This document shows, piece by piece, positions 16,267-24,640 of a DNA stretch of 33,587 bases. This stretch comes from Pararhodospirillum oryzae. Lineage in GTDB: Bacteria > Pseudomonadota > Alphaproteobacteria > Rhodospirillales > Rhodospirillaceae. The translations under genes were made by a program, and so were the position numbers. Within the stretch, counting starts at the first letter, position 1; each line of letters opens with the position of its first letter. The stretch covers positions 1 through 33,587 of the forward strand of contig NZ_BJZO01000047.1 of the NCBI RefSeq assembly GCF_007992075.1, written 5' to 3'. The notes beneath the pieces are model-generated. The model ran no database searches. It saw only the letters and a program-made list of their open reading frames with translations, and was not told the origin of the DNA.

Positions 16267-17472
16267 TCAGGCGGCCGCCAGACGTCCGGCCTGCGCCTCG
16301 GCCAGGCGCCGGGCCTCGGAATCCACGGCCATCACCGCCGCCAGCGCGTCCACCGCCTGGTTGCCCAGCGGTCCGGCCATCACCGCCTCCATGGTGGCCT
16401 CGACCACGGCGGGAATGTCAAGGAAACCGATGCGCCGCCCCAGGAACGCCGCCACCGCCACCTCGTTGGCCGCGTTCATCGCGGTCGGAGCCACGCCCCC
16501 CCGGCGCAGGGCCTCGCGCACGATGCGCAAGGACGGGAAGCGCTCGGGGTCGGGGGCATAGAAATCCAGGCGGCCGTGCCGCGCCAGATCCAGGCGCGCC
16601 ACGGGGGCGGGCATGCGATCGGGCCAGGCCAGGCACACCGCGATCGGGGTGCGCATGTCGGGTGCCCCCAGCTGCGCCAGCACCGAGCCATCCACGTAGC
16701 CCACGGCCGAGTGAATCACCGACTGCGGATGCACCAGGATCTCGATCTTCTCGGGCGCCACCTGGAACAGATGGTAGGCTTCGATGAACTCCAGGCCCTT
16801 GTTGAACATCGAGGCGGAATCCACGCTGATCTTCGCGCCCATCGACCAGTTGGGATGGGCCACCGCCTGCTCGGGCGTCGCGGCGGCCATGGCCTCGCGC
16901 GTCCACTCCCGGAACGGCCCGCCCGAGGCGGTCAGGATCAGGCGCTCGATGCGCTCGGGGCGCTCGAAGTCGAACACCTGGAAAATGGCGTTGTGCTCGG
17001 AATCGACCGGCAGCAGCGTCGTGCCATGGCGGCGCACCTCGGCCATGAACAGGTCGCCCGCGCACACCAGGCATTCCTTGTTGGCCAGGGCCACGGTCGC
17101 GCCCCGGGCCACCGCCGCCAGGGTCGGCGCCAGGCCGGCCGCGCCGACAATCGCCGCCATCAGCCAGTCGGCATCCCGCGCGGCGGCTTCCACCACCGCC
17201 TCGGGTCCCGCCTGGGCCTCGATGCCCGAGCCTGCCAGGGCGTCCTTCAAGGCGCCATAGGCCGCCGGATCGGCGACCACCGCCACCTCGGCCCCCACGT
17301 CCCGGGCCTGGGCCGCCAGGGCCTCGGCGTTGGAGTTGGCGGTCAGGGCCACCACCTGGTAGCGCTCCCGGTTACGCGTCACCAGATCCAGGGTGCTCTT
17401 GCCGATCGATCCCGTCGATCCCAGAACGCTCAGGCGCCGCGGTGCCGTCGTCGTTGCCTCGCTTACGGCCAT
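16267..17472 (-). CDS. dxr: 1-deoxy-D-xylulose 5-phosphate reductoisomerase
   Basis: Dxr converts DXP to MEP with NADPH, the committed step of the non-mevalonate isoprenoid pathway. The 401-residue protein shows the NADPH motif [16 protein letters not shown] (16-31), [12 protein letters not shown], the metal-site word [48 protein letters not shown] and [12 protein letters not shown]. All key motifs are intact and the length is normal. Its start overlaps the end of cdsA by 10 bases, implying coupling. Its product feeds UppS two genes upstream (undecaprenyl carrier lipid) and, in a purple bacterium, also carotenoids and bacteriochlorophyll tails. Confidence 0.97.
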   Translation of the reverse strand: MAVSEATTTAPRRLSVLGSTGSIGKSTLDLVTRNRERYQVVALTANSNAEALAAQARDVGAEVAVVADPAAYGALKDALAGSGIEAQAGPEAVVEAAARDADWLMAAIVGAAGLAPTLAAVARGATVALANKECLVCAGDLFMAEVRRHGTTLLPVDSEHNAIFQVFDFERPERIERLILTASGGPFREWTREAMAAATPEQAVAHPNWSMGAKISVDSASMFNKGLEFIEAYHLFQVAPEKIEILVHPQSVIHSAVGYVDGSVLAQLGAPDMRTPIAVCLAWPDRMPAPVARLDLARHGRLDFYAPDPERFPSLRIVREALRRGGVAPTAMNAANEVAVAAFLGRRIGFLDIPAVVEATMEAVMAGPLGNQAVDALAAVMAVDSEARRLAEAQAGRLAAA

Positions 17473-18245
17473 TGGCTTATTCCCTCACCAAACAGTGCCA
17501 CGATCCCGGCCACCGGCACAGCCGCTGCCAGCAGACCATCCATCCGGTCAAGCACCCCCCCGTGGCCAGGGATGATATGACTTGAATCCTTGACGTTGAA
17601 ACGCCGTTTGACGAAGGACTCGAACAGGTCGCCCATCTGCGAAATGACCGCCAACGCCGGCGCCAGGAGCCAGACCCACACCGAGGGAACGCCCAGCAGG
17701 CTGCTGACCAGCCCTCCGGCCACCAGCGCGGCCACCGCGCCCCCGATCAGGCCGGCCCAGGTCTTGCGCGGACTGATGCGCGGCGCCAGCAGCGGGCCGC
17801 CAATCAGCCGTCCACAGGCATAGGCGCCGCTGTCGGTGGCCCACACCACGGCCAGCAGCCATACGAACGTCGTCCAGTCGCCGGCCCAGCGCACCCAGAC
17901 CAGGGCCATCAAGGTGACGCCCAGGTACAAGACACCGGTGATCGACCACGCCCGGGCCTCGGGCTCGGCGCGATCAAGCCACGCCACCGCCAGGGCCGCC
18001 GCGCCGATCACGGCCAGGGCCAGCCCGGGAGCCGGGCCCACCAGGGCCGCGACCAGGGCAAGACCCACGCTCATCATCCGTCCCGAGGGGCCAAAACGCC
18101 CGCCGTGGCAGATGCGGGCCCATTCCCAGCCCATGACGGCCCCGCCCGCCATGGCGACCACGTCGAACCACGGCGACCCGAAATAGACGGCCAGCAAGAA
18201 AGGCGGCGCCAGGGCCAGCGCCGACAGAATACGGGTTTTCAGCAC
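17463..18245 (-). CDS. cdsA: Phosphatidate cytidylyltransferase
   Basis: CdsA makes CDP-diacylglycerol from phosphatidic acid and CTP in the inner membrane. It is a hydrophobic protein with about seven or eight predicted TM helices and the C-terminal family signature [44 protein letters not shown] and [13 protein letters not shown] are also typical. Two GTG starts are possible. The one at 18245 ([16 protein letters not shown], 260 residues) is preferred because GGGGAG sits 6 bases upstream and CdsA proteins usually begin LKTR. The GTG at 18266 would add seven residues. The stop overlaps dxr. Confidence 0.93.
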   Translation of the reverse strand: MLKTRILSALALAPPFLLAVYFGSPWFDVVAMAGGAVMGWEWARICHGGRFGPSGRMMSVGLALVAALVGPAPGLALAVIGAAALAVAWLDRAEPEARAWSITGVLYLGVTLMALVWVRWAGDWTTFVWLLAVVWATDSGAYACGRLIGGPLLAPRISPRKTWAGLIGGAVAALVAGGLVSSLLGVPSVWVWLLAPALAVISQMGDLFESFVKRRFNVKDSSHIIPGHGGVLDRMDGLLAAAVPVAGIVALFGEGISQWP

Positions 18246-18350
18246 GCCGGACTCCCCGATCGCCACGGGATGACGCCCCGCTTTTCCTTTTTGGCAAAGC
18301 GGGCGTGTCCCGTTGATGTGTCTTGGCCCGCCGGGCGGGTCCGCGGGTGC

Positions 18351-19085
18351 TCACACACCTCCGAACCGCCGTTCCCGGGCCCGAAAGTCTTCCACCGCCA
18401 GCGCCAGGTCCCGCCCCGAGAAGTCGGGCCACAGCACGGGCGAGAAAACCAGTTCCGCGTAGGCCATCTGCCACAGCAGGAAATTACTCACCCGCTGCTC
18501 GCCGCTGGTCCGGATCAAGACATCCGGGTCGGGCAGATCGGCGGTGAACAAACGCCGGGAAAAGGCAGCCTCGTCGATCGACTCCGGATCCAGGCCGGTT
18601 TCGACCGCCTCGCGCGCGAACAACCGCACCGCGTCCACGATTTCCTGGCGGGCGCCATAATTCAACGCCAAGGTCAGGTTCAGCCCGCTGTTGGCGCGGG
18701 TGCGATTCTCCGAGTCCTCGAAAAGATCAAGGATTTCTCGGGAAAAGCGATCCCGCCGCCCGATGATGCGCAACCGCACCCCGTGCTTGACCAGATTGCG
18801 GACTTCGTTGTTCAGGTACAAGCGCAGCAAGCCCAGCAGGTCGCCCACTTCTCCTTGGGGACGCTTCCAGTTCTCGGACGAAAACCCGAACAAGGTCAGA
18901 TGGGTGACCCCAAGCGCGGGCGAGGCCTCGACCACCGAGCGAACGGCCTCCGCGCCCTGTCGGTGGCCGGCCGTGCGCGGCAAGCCCCGCGCACGAGCCC
19001 ATCGGCCATTGCCGTCCATGATGATCGCCACATGCAACGGCGCCGCCGCCACGCCGGCGGGTGCAGGGACGGTCTCCATCGACAT
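18351..19085 (-). CDS. uppS: Undecaprenyl diphosphate synthase (cis-prenyltransferase)
   Basis: UppS adds isopentenyl units in cis to farnesyl diphosphate, giving the C55 carrier lipid for peptidoglycan, O-antigen and other glycans. The 244-residue protein has the P-loop-like HVAIIMDGNGRWA (catalytic Asp24), the following RTAGHRQGAE (His41), LTLFGFSSENWKRP, LNLTLALNYGARQEI, and the C-terminal DLPDPDVLIRTSGEQRVSNFLLWQMAYAEL signature. The ATG at 19085 shares one base with the frr stop (TGATG), so translation is coupled. The downstream gap to cdsA (105 bp) holds two GC-rich inverted repeats. Confidence 0.97.
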   Translation of the reverse strand: MSMETVPAPAGVAAAPLHVAIIMDGNGRWARARGLPRTAGHRQGAEAVRSVVEASPALGVTHLTLFGFSSENWKRPQGEVGDLLGLLRLYLNNEVRNLVKHGVRLRIIGRRDRFSREILDLFEDSENRTRANSGLNLTLALNYGARQEIVDAVRLFAREAVETGLDPESIDEAAFSRRLFTADLPDPDVLIRTSGEQRVSNFLLWQMAYAELVFSPVLWPDFSGRDLALAVEDFRARERRFGGV

Positions 19086-19651
19086 CAGACCTGCATGATT
19101 TCCTGTTCCTTGGTCGCCAAGGCCTCGTCCAGCCGCTTGATGGCGTCGTCGGTCATGGTCTGGACCTCGGTCGTGAGCTTCTTGTGCTCATCCTGGCTGA
19201 TCACATTGTCCTTTTCCATCTTCTTCAGATGGTCCATGCCGTCGCGGCGCACGTTGCGCACCGCCACCCGGGCCTGCTCGGCATACTTGCCGGCGACCTT
19301 GCTCAGCTCCACGCGACGCTCTTCGTTCAAGGGCGGAATGGGCACGCGCACCGTCTGGCCGTCGGCGGCCGGATTCAGGCCCAGGCCCGCGTCGCGGATT
19401 GCCTTTTCCACCGCCTTGACCATCGAGCGGTCCCAGACCTGCACCGTGATCATGCGCGGTTCGGGCACGCCCACCGTCGCCACCTGGGCCAGCGGCATGG
19501 TCTGGCCATAGGCTTCCACCTGCACCGGGTCCAAAAGACTGATCGAGGCGCGTCCGGTGCGCAGCCCGCCGAACTCCTTCTTCAGGACCTCCAGGGCCCC
19601 TTCCATGCGGTGCTTGAGATCAGCTTTCAACGCGGCGGCATCATCGGACAC
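19085..19651 (-). CDS. frr: Ribosome recycling factor
   Basis: RRF works with EF-G to split the post-termination ribosome. The protein is about 188 residues (E. coli 185) with the standard words [56 protein letters not shown] and [18 protein letters not shown]. Two GTG starts are possible: at 19660, overlapping the pyrH stop, and at 19651. The second is preferred because AGGAG lies 8 bases before it, while the same AGGA abuts the first. Either way the gene follows pyrH almost without gap. Confidence 0.96.
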   Translation of the reverse strand: MSDDAAALKADLKHRMEGALEVLKKEFGGLRTGRASISLLDPVQVEAYGQTMPLAQVATVGVPEPRMITVQVWDRSMVKAVEKAIRDAGLGLNPAADGQTVRVPIPPLNEERRVELSKVAGKYAEQARVAVRNVRRDGMDHLKKMEKDNVISQDEHKKLTTEVQTMTDDAIKRLDEALATKEQEIMQV

Positions 19652-19656
19652 GGCAC

Positions 19657-20439
19657 TCACTCCTGGTCACTATCACAACGGATTTCGGTGAAACGCCCCC
19701 GCCGCGACAGAACCTCCCCCAGGGCACCGGGGCTGTGCAGCGAGAAAACCACTATAGGAATGTTGTTGTCCCGCGCCAAGGCGATGGCCGAGGTATCCAT
19801 CACCCGCAGGTCCCGGGTCAGAACATCGGTAAAGGTCAGGGACTCGAACCGCTCGGCGGTGGGGTCCTTGTTGGGGTCGGCGCTGTAGACCCCATCGACC
19901 TGCGTCGCCTTCAAAATGGCGTCGCAGTTCATTTCAACCGCGCGCAACGCGGCCGCCGTGTCGGTGGTGAAGAACGGGTTGCCGGTGCCGGCGGCGAAAA
20001 TGACCACCCGCCCCTTTTCCATGTGACGGATGGCGCGGCGCCGGATATAGGGCTCGCACACCATCGACATGGGAATGGCCGACTGCACCCGGGTCTGCAC
20101 CCCCTTCTTTTCCAAGGCGTTTTGCACCGCGAGCGCGTTCATCACCGTGGCCAGCATGCCCATGTAATCGGCGCTGGTCCGGTCCATGCCCTTGGCCGCC
20201 GTGGAAATACCCCGGAAAATGTTACCGCCCCCGATGACCAGGCAAACCTGAATGCCCCGGTCGTGAACGGCCTTCACCTCGCCCGCGACCCGGTCCACCA
20301 TTTCCAGGTCGAGGCCGAATTCGCGGTCGCCCAGCAGGCCCTCGCCCGACAGCTTGACCAGCACCCGGCGATAGCGCTCGGGCTCGGTGGCGGGAGTCTC
20401 AGGCTCCGTGGTGATCTGCGTCATTGTCGCGCCCGTCAT
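19657..20439 (-). CDS. pyrH: Uridylate kinase (UMP kinase)
   Basis: PyrH phosphorylates UMP to UDP in pyrimidine nucleotide synthesis and is a hexameric amino-acid-kinase-fold enzyme. Seen: [16 protein letters not shown] (24-39), [66 protein letters not shown] and [19 protein letters not shown]. The 260 residues include an N-terminal tail of about 20 ([20 protein letters not shown]) absent from E. coli PyrH. The ATG at 20439 is chosen for GAGGAG located 8 bases upstream. It is the first gene after a terminator and a good promoter, so it starts the pyrH-frr-uppS-cdsA transcript. Confidence 0.96.
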   Translation of the reverse strand: MTGATMTQITTEPETPATEPERYRRVLVKLSGEGLLGDREFGLDLEMVDRVAGEVKAVHDRGIQVCLVIGGGNIFRGISTAAKGMDRTSADYMGMLATVMNALAVQNALEKKGVQTRVQSAIPMSMVCEPYIRRRAIRHMEKGRVVIFAAGTGNPFFTTDTAAALRAVEMNCDAILKATQVDGVYSADPNKDPTAERFESLTFTDVLTRDLRVMDTSAIALARDNNIPIVVFSLHSPGALGEVLSRRGRFTEIRCDSDQE

Positions 20440-20563
20440 CGTGATCTCTCCTCAAGCCCAGGACGGGCCACGACCGGCCCCGCGCGGGTGGTGTCTCCCT
20501 TCTGGTGTCTGCCCAAAGGGAGAGCCCACCAGTCGGAATGGCCAGGGGAAGCGGCCAGACCGG

Positions 20564-20592
20564 ATCATACGAGAGGCGATGCCCGCGGCCAA
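20564..20592 (-). promoter_or_regulatory. Candidate sigma70 promoter for the pyrH operon
   Basis: Minus strand TTGGCC (20587-20592), 17-base spacer, TATGAT (20564-20569). This gives a transcript starting near 20557 with a leader of about 117 bases before pyrH. It lies directly downstream of the tsf terminator, as expected for a new transcription unit. Confidence 0.6.
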
Positions 20593-20697
20593 CCCCCTCG
20601 CACCCCGGCGTCTTCCCCTGCCCCACCCCGTCGAGCGGGGACAGGCGCCCCCTCCCGGCCTCCCTTGCACGACGAAGCAAGACCAGGAAGGAACGCA

Positions 20698-20735
20698 CAA
20701 GGCCGGCTTCAGGCATGGGCGCCCGGCCGGCCTTG
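20698..20735 (-). terminator. tsf: Terminator hairpin after tsf
   Basis: CAAGGCCGGC (20698-20707) and GCCGGCCTTG (20726-20735) form a perfect 10-bp stem with an 18-base loop, 15 bases past the tsf stop. On the minus strand it is followed by a T-rich stretch (TGCGTTCCTTCC). The long loop and broken T-tract keep confidence moderate. Confidence 0.6.
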
Positions 20736-20750
20736 TATCCGGTTTTTGTT

Positions 20751-21677
20751 TTAGCGCGACAGCTGCGCGGCCACTTCGGCGGCGAAGTCGCTGACTTCCT
20801 TCTCGATGCCTTCGCCCAGCTGGTAGCGGACGAAACCCTTCAGGGTCACCGGGCTGCCCAGGGTCTTGCCGGCGTTTTCCAGCACCTTGGCGATACGGGT
20901 TTCGCCATCGATGACGAAAACCTGCTCGGTCAGCACCACTTCCTCGTAGAACTTGCGCAGGCGCCCCTCGACCATCTTTTCAATGATCGCCTCGGGCTTG
21001 CCGGATTCGCGGGCCTGTTCGGTCAGCACGGCGCGCTCGCGCTCGATGGCGGCCGGATCCACCTCGGCGATCGTGGCGAACTGCGGCGCGGCGGCGGCCA
21101 CGTGCATGGCGATCTGACGGCCCACCTCGTCCAGCTTCGCGGGATCGGCGGCCGACGACAGGGCAACCAGCACGCCAATCTTGCCCAGGCCCGGACGGAT
21201 GGCGGTGTGAACGTAGGACGACACCACGCCCTGTTCCACCGACAGCGCCGCCGTGCGTCGCAGGTTCATGTTCTCGCCGATGGTGGCGATCAGATGGGTA
21301 ACCTGTTCGGCCACCGTGCGGGCCTCGCCCGGGAAAGGCGTGGCGGCCAGGGCGTCGCGATCGCTGCCGGCGTCCAGCGCGAGGCGGGCCAGGGACTCGA
21401 CGAAGCCCTGGAAAATCTCGTTGCGGGCGACGAAGTCGGTTTCGGCGTTCATCTCGACCACGGCCCCGCGGGTGCCGTCCACGCACACGCCGACCAGACC
21501 TTCCGAGGCGGTGCGGCCGGCTTTCTTGGCGGCGGCGGCCAGGCCCTTGGTGCGCAGCCAGTCGACCGCGGCTTCCATGTCGCCGTTGGTCTCGGCCAGC
21601 GCCTTCTTGCAGTCCATCATGCCGGCGCCGGTCTTTTCGCGCAGACCCTTGACAAGGGCGGCGGTGATCTCAGCCAT
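20751..21677 (-). CDS. tsf: Translation elongation factor Ts
   Basis: EF-Ts exchanges GDP for GTP on EF-Tu. The protein has 308 residues (E. coli 283). The N-terminal domain [27 protein letters not shown] (UBA-like, residues 1-40) and the [37 protein letters not shown] and [10 protein letters not shown] words are diagnostic. The C-terminus has [18 protein letters not shown] and [14 protein letters not shown]. The frame stays open to 21782, but the ATG at 21677 begins the family sequence and has AGAGGA upstream. It lies downstream of rpsB, separated by an unusually long 346-bp region with strong hairpins. Confidence 0.97.
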   Translation of the reverse strand: MAEITAALVKGLREKTGAGMMDCKKALAETNGDMEAAVDWLRTKGLAAAAKKAGRTASEGLVGVCVDGTRGAVVEMNAETDFVARNEIFQGFVESLARLALDAGSDRDALAATPFPGEARTVAEQVTHLIATIGENMNLRRTAALSVEQGVVSSYVHTAIRPGLGKIGVLVALSSAADPAKLDEVGRQIAMHVAAAAPQFATIAEVDPAAIERERAVLTEQARESGKPEAIIEKMVEGRLRKFYEEVVLTEQVFVIDGETRIAKVLENAGKTLGSPVTLKGFVRYQLGEGIEKEVSDFAAEVAAQLSR

Positions 21678-21705
21678 GGGAGTCCTCTTTATGTCAGTCG
21701 TGCGT

Positions 21706-21734
21706 GCGATAAGGGCGTGCAGGCGAAAACGCAA
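21706..21734 (-). promoter_or_regulatory. Weak candidate promoter for tsf
   Basis: Minus strand TTGCGT (21729-21734), 17-base spacer, TATCGC (21706-21711). It would start transcription about 22 bases before the tsf ATG. The match is mediocre, so this is tentative. Confidence 0.25.
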
Positions 21735-21832
21735 GGAAAGGAAAGGCGCGGGGCCGTCCCGGGAACGCCGGCCCGGCCGCACGCCCTCGGCCCCGCCGCA
21801 CGCCCAAGACTGTTGGGTGGCGCCTCACAAAG

Positions 21833-21857
21833 ATGGCGGCGCGTTTCGCGCCGCCAT
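21833..21857 (-). terminator. Perfect 11-bp hairpin between rpsB and tsf
   Basis: ATGGCGGCGCG (21833-21843) and CGCGCCGCCAT (21847-21857) pair perfectly around a 3-base loop. On the minus strand CTTTGTG follows, only a weak T-tract. It may be a partial terminator or attenuator that lowers tsf relative to rpsB. Confidence 0.45.
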
Positions 21858-22023
21858 GCGCCTGGGTCGCGCCCCTTCCCTTGGGAAAAGGGGACGCGCC
21901 TTGGAAAGGAAACCAGGGACTGGCGGGGCCGCTTGGACCCCGACCGCCCCGCCCCCTTTCCGGGGGGCATTTCATGCCCAGGGTCCGGCCGCGAAGGGAA
22001 GGGATCCGTTCGCGGCCCGTCCC

Positions 22024-22827
22024 TCAGTTCGGCAGGGCTTCGCCGGTTTCGGCCGTTCCCTCGGCCTCGTCCTCGGCGCTCAGCGCCTCGGTGGGCAGGA
22101 CCTCGGCCTCGCCCACGTCGTAGCCGCGCGCGCCAAGCTGCGCCTGGATGCCGTCCAGGATGGCGCCGCTCATCAGCTCGCAGTAGGTCTGGATGGCGCG
22201 AATGGCGTCGTCATTGCCCGGGATCGGGTAGGCGATGCCGTCCGGATCCGAGTTCGAGTCGATGACGGCCACCACCGGCATGCCCAGCTTGTTGGCCTCG
22301 CTCACCGCCAGGCTTTCCTTGACGGTGTCGATGATGAACAGCATGTCGGGCAGGCCGCCCATGTCCTTGATGCCGCCAAGGGCCAGTTCCAGCTTGGCCT
22401 TCTCGCGCGACAGGTTCAGCTGTTCCTTCTTGGTCAGACCCTGAAGGTCGCCCTGAGCGAAGCGCTCTTCCAGATCGCGCAGACGCTTGATCGAGTGCGA
22501 AATGGTCTTCCAGTTGGTCAGCATGCCACCGAGCCAGCGGTGGTTGACATAGTACTGACCGCAGCGGCGCGCATGTTCGGCCACCACGTCCTGCGCCTGG
22601 CGCTTGGTGCCCACGAACAGCACGCGGCCGCCGGCCGCCGCCACGTCGCGGGCCGCCTGCATGGCGCGGTACAGCATGGGCACCGTCTGCTGCAGGTCGA
22701 TGATGTGCACGTTGTCGCGCTGACCATAGAGGAACGGCGCCATCTTCGGGTTCCAACGACGGGTGTTGTGACCAAAGTGGCAGCCAGACTCGATCAGCTG
22801 ACGCATGGTGAAGGTGGGCATCGTCAT
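22024..22827 (-). CDS. rpsB: 30S ribosomal protein S2
   Basis: S2 binds late to the 30S subunit and is needed for S1 docking. The 267-residue protein starts [32 protein letters not shown] and shows [31 protein letters not shown]-type and [14 protein letters not shown] words, [39 protein letters not shown], and [10 protein letters not shown]. An acidic C-terminal tail (about 245-267, [13 protein letters not shown]) is typical of alphaproteobacterial S2. The ATG at 22827 (MTMPTF) is chosen because AGGA lies 10 bases before it; the next ATG at 22821 is too far. The wider frame to 22899 lacks support. It leads the rpsB-tsf unit. Confidence 0.96.
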   Translation of the reverse strand: MTMPTFTMRQLIESGCHFGHNTRRWNPKMAPFLYGQRDNVHIIDLQQTVPMLYRAMQAARDVAAAGGRVLFVGTKRQAQDVVAEHARRCGQYYVNHRWLGGMLTNWKTISHSIKRLRDLEERFAQGDLQGLTKKEQLNLSREKAKLELALGGIKDMGGLPDMLFIIDTVKESLAVSEANKLGMPVVAVIDSNSDPDGIAYPIPGNDDAIRAIQTYCELMSGAILDGIQAQLGARGYDVGEAEVLPTEALSAEDEAEGTAETGEALPN

Positions 22828-22848
22828 GACACGGAAATCCTGATTTTT

Positions 22849-22880
22849 CCGGTTGAACCTCCGCGGGGAAAGTGAACCGG
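22849..22880 (-). other. Inverted repeat in the rpsB leader
   Basis: CCGGTT (22849-22854) and AACCGG (22875-22880) can close a stem-loop just upstream of the rpsB ribosome binding site. S2 leaders are autoregulated in some bacteria, but no known leader motif is recognised here. Confidence 0.25.
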
Positions 22881-22959
22881 CCCTGGAATGAGCCGACACC
22901 GGAAGGCCACCCTGAACAACCGTCCAGGGGGCCGCGAGCCCCGCGTGCGTGATGGCGCG

Positions 22960-22988
22960 TCTTTACCCCGCCCGCGACGGTTTGGCAA
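22960..22988 (-). promoter_or_regulatory. Candidate sigma70 promoter for rpsB-tsf
   Basis: Minus strand TTGCCA (22983-22988), 17-base spacer, TAAAGA (22960-22965). The predicted leader is about 125 bases. The -35 lies within the downstream arm of the aminotransferase terminator hairpin. Confidence 0.55.
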
Positions 22989-23020
22989 GGGGCCGTGGGC
23001 AAGAACCCCGCCCCCTTGCC
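22984..23020 (-). terminator. Hairpin after the aminotransferase gene
   Basis: GGCAAGGGG (22984-22992) and CCCCTTGCC (23012-23020) form a 9-bp stem with a 19-base GC-rich loop, 20 bases past the stop codon. Only AAACCG follows on the minus strand, so termination may be weak. It shares bases with the rpsB -35 element. Confidence 0.4.
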
Positions 23021-23040
23021 GGGCCGTGGCGGACTTGGGA

Positions 23041-24408
23041 TCACGCGCCCAGGTCGGCCGTCACCTCGTCAAGCGCGCGGGTGAAGCGGTCGATCATTTC
23101 ATCCACCTCGGCTTCCGAGATGATCAGGGGCGGGCTGAAGGCGATGGCGTCGCCGGCCATGGCGCGCAAGATCACGCCGTGATCCTGGGCGCGCTCGACC
23201 ACCTTGGGGGCCACGGCGCGGGCGGGATCGAAGGCCCGTTTGGTCGCCTTGTCCTCCACCAGTTCCAGGGCGCCGATCAGGCCCACGCCCCGCGCCTGCC
23301 CCACCAGGGGATGCGCCGTCAGCGCCTGAAGGCGCGCTTGCATCCGCGCGCCGCTGGTCGCCACGTTGCCCAGGATATCGCGCTCGTCGTACAGACGCAC
23401 GGTTTCCAGGGCCACCGCCGCCGCCACCGGATGGGCCGAGTAGGTGTAACCGTGGCCGAACGTGCCGATCTTGCCCGAATTGGACTTCAGGGCCTCGTAG
23501 ACGCGCTCGTTGACCAGCACCGCGGAAATCGGCAGGTAGGCACTGCTCAGCGCCTTGGCGCAGGTCAGGATATCGGGTTTCATATCAAAGGTCTGGCTGC
23601 CCCAGTAACGCCCGGTGCGGCCAAAGCCGCAGATCACTTCGTCGGCGACCAGCAGCACGTCGTACTTTTGCAACACCGCCTGGATGTGCTGGAAATAGGT
23701 TTCGGGCGGCACGATCACGCCCCCCGCGCCCATCACCGGCTCGGCGAAGAAGGCGGCCACCGTTTCGGGGCCCTCGGCCAGGATCATCTCTTCCAGCTCG
23801 GCGGCCAGGCGGCGGGCAAACGCGTCCTCGGATTCGCCGGGCTGGGCCTCGCGGTAATAGTGGGGGCAGGCGGTGTGCAGGATGCGGTCGATCGGCAGAT
23901 CGAAATCGCGGTGATTGGCGGGCAGGCTGGTCAGGCTGGCGGTCGCCACCGTCACCCCATGGTAGGCCCGCTTGCGCGCGATCAGTTTTTTCTTCTCGGG
24001 CCGGCCCAGGGCGTTGTTCATGTACCAGATCATCTTGATCGCGGTATCGTTGGCTTCCGAGCCCGAATTCGCGAAAAAGGCCCGCGCCATCGGCACCGGA
24101 GCGCGCTCGATCAGGGCCTGGGCCAGTTCGATGCCGGGCCCGTGCGACTTGTGATTGAACATGTGGGCAAACGGCAGGGTCTGCATTTGCCGCGTCGCGG
24201 CCTCCACCAGCCGGGGTTCGTTGAAGCCAAGAGACGCGCACCACAAACCGGCCATGCCTTCGATGTAGTCTTGTCCCTTCTCATCGAAAATCCGCACGCC
24301 CTCGCCGCGCACGGCGATCAGGGGTCCCTTGGTCTCGTGGGCGACAAGATTGGTGTAGGGATGCAAGACATACGACAGGTCGGCGTCGCGCAACGTATTG
24401 GAGGTCAT
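23041..24408 (-). CDS. Class III (omega) aminotransferase, PLP-dependent
   Basis: A 455-residue fold-type I aminotransferase of the putrescine / beta-alanine / omega-amino-acid:pyruvate group. Seen: GMAGLWCASLGFNEPRLVEA (51-70), ANSGSEANDTAIKMIWYMNN (113-132), the AYHGVTVATASLT block, DEVICGFGRTG with the PLP-ring Asp256, and the Schiff-base lysine Lys285 in CAKALSSAYLPISA. TFGHGYTYSAHPVAAAVAL is also characteristic. The Shine-Dalgarno AAGGAG lies 6 bases before the ATG at 24408. It stands alone between the ABC transporter terminators and rpsB; nearby amino-acid uptake may be related. Substrate (putrescine, beta-alanine or another amine) is not determinable. Confidence 0.92.
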   Translation of the reverse strand: MTSNTLRDADLSYVLHPYTNLVAHETKGPLIAVRGEGVRIFDEKGQDYIEGMAGLWCASLGFNEPRLVEAATRQMQTLPFAHMFNHKSHGPGIELAQALIERAPVPMARAFFANSGSEANDTAIKMIWYMNNALGRPEKKKLIARKRAYHGVTVATASLTSLPANHRDFDLPIDRILHTACPHYYREAQPGESEDAFARRLAAELEEMILAEGPETVAAFFAEPVMGAGGVIVPPETYFQHIQAVLQKYDVLLVADEVICGFGRTGRYWGSQTFDMKPDILTCAKALSSAYLPISAVLVNERVYEALKSNSGKIGTFGHGYTYSAHPVAAAVALETVRLYDERDILGNVATSGARMQARLQALTAHPLVGQARGVGLIGALELVEDKATKRAFDPARAVAPKVVERAQDHGVILRAMAGDAIAFSPPLIISEAEVDEMIDRFTRALDEVTADLGA

Positions 24409-24526
24409 GGACCGCTCCTTGGGTTATGGGCTGGCTCCCACTGTAGCGCTCCGGCCGGCCCGCGAAAAGCCACCCCAAGCTCCCGAACCGGGGCGGAAAG
24501 CCGCCGGAACCGCGTCCCTCCCCTGC

Positions 24527-24568
24527 AAAAAAAACGCCGGGCGGTCCCGAGGGAGACCAGACCCGGCG
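24527..24568 (-). terminator. Strong intrinsic terminator (second of a tandem pair)
   Basis: CGCCGGG (24535-24541) and CCCGGCG (24562-24568) close a hairpin whose loop can partly pair further (GGTC/GACC type). On the minus strand it is followed directly by eight T residues (A-run at 24527-24534 on the plus strand). This is a textbook intrinsic terminator for the ABC transporter transcript. Confidence 0.88.
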
Positions 24569-24592
24569 CGCGCGGCGCCTGAGGGCACCGCG

Positions 24593-24629
24593 AAAACGCC
24601 AGGGCAACCGGTTCATCCGATCGCCCTGG
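24593..24629 (-). terminator. Intrinsic terminator (first of a tandem pair)
   Basis: A 13-bp stem, with two G-U pairs, runs 24617-24629 against 24599-24611 with a 5-base loop. On the minus strand it is followed by CGTTTTC. It begins 12 bases after the binding-protein stop codon. Confidence 0.8.
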
Positions 24630-24640
24630 GGGAAAGCCCC

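Larger units (their letters stand above)
20440..20750. other. 311-bp tsf-pyrH intergenic region
   Basis: No gene is seen. It holds the tsf terminator, the pyrH promoter, and in the pyrH leader an 8-bp inverted repeat (20494-20501 / 20516-20523, 14-base loop). It separates the rpsB-tsf and pyrH transcription units. Confidence 0.7.
21678..22023. other. 346-bp rpsB-tsf intergenic region with strong hairpins
   Basis: No gene is supported. Besides the perfect 11-bp hairpin listed separately, there is a second strong GC-rich hairpin (about 21868-21898: roughly 12 bp with small bulges) and a smaller one, GGGCAT/ATGCCC with a 3-base loop (21965-21979). A promoter-like sequence precedes tsf. The structure suggests that tsf expression is set separately from rpsB. 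Confidence 0.6.
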
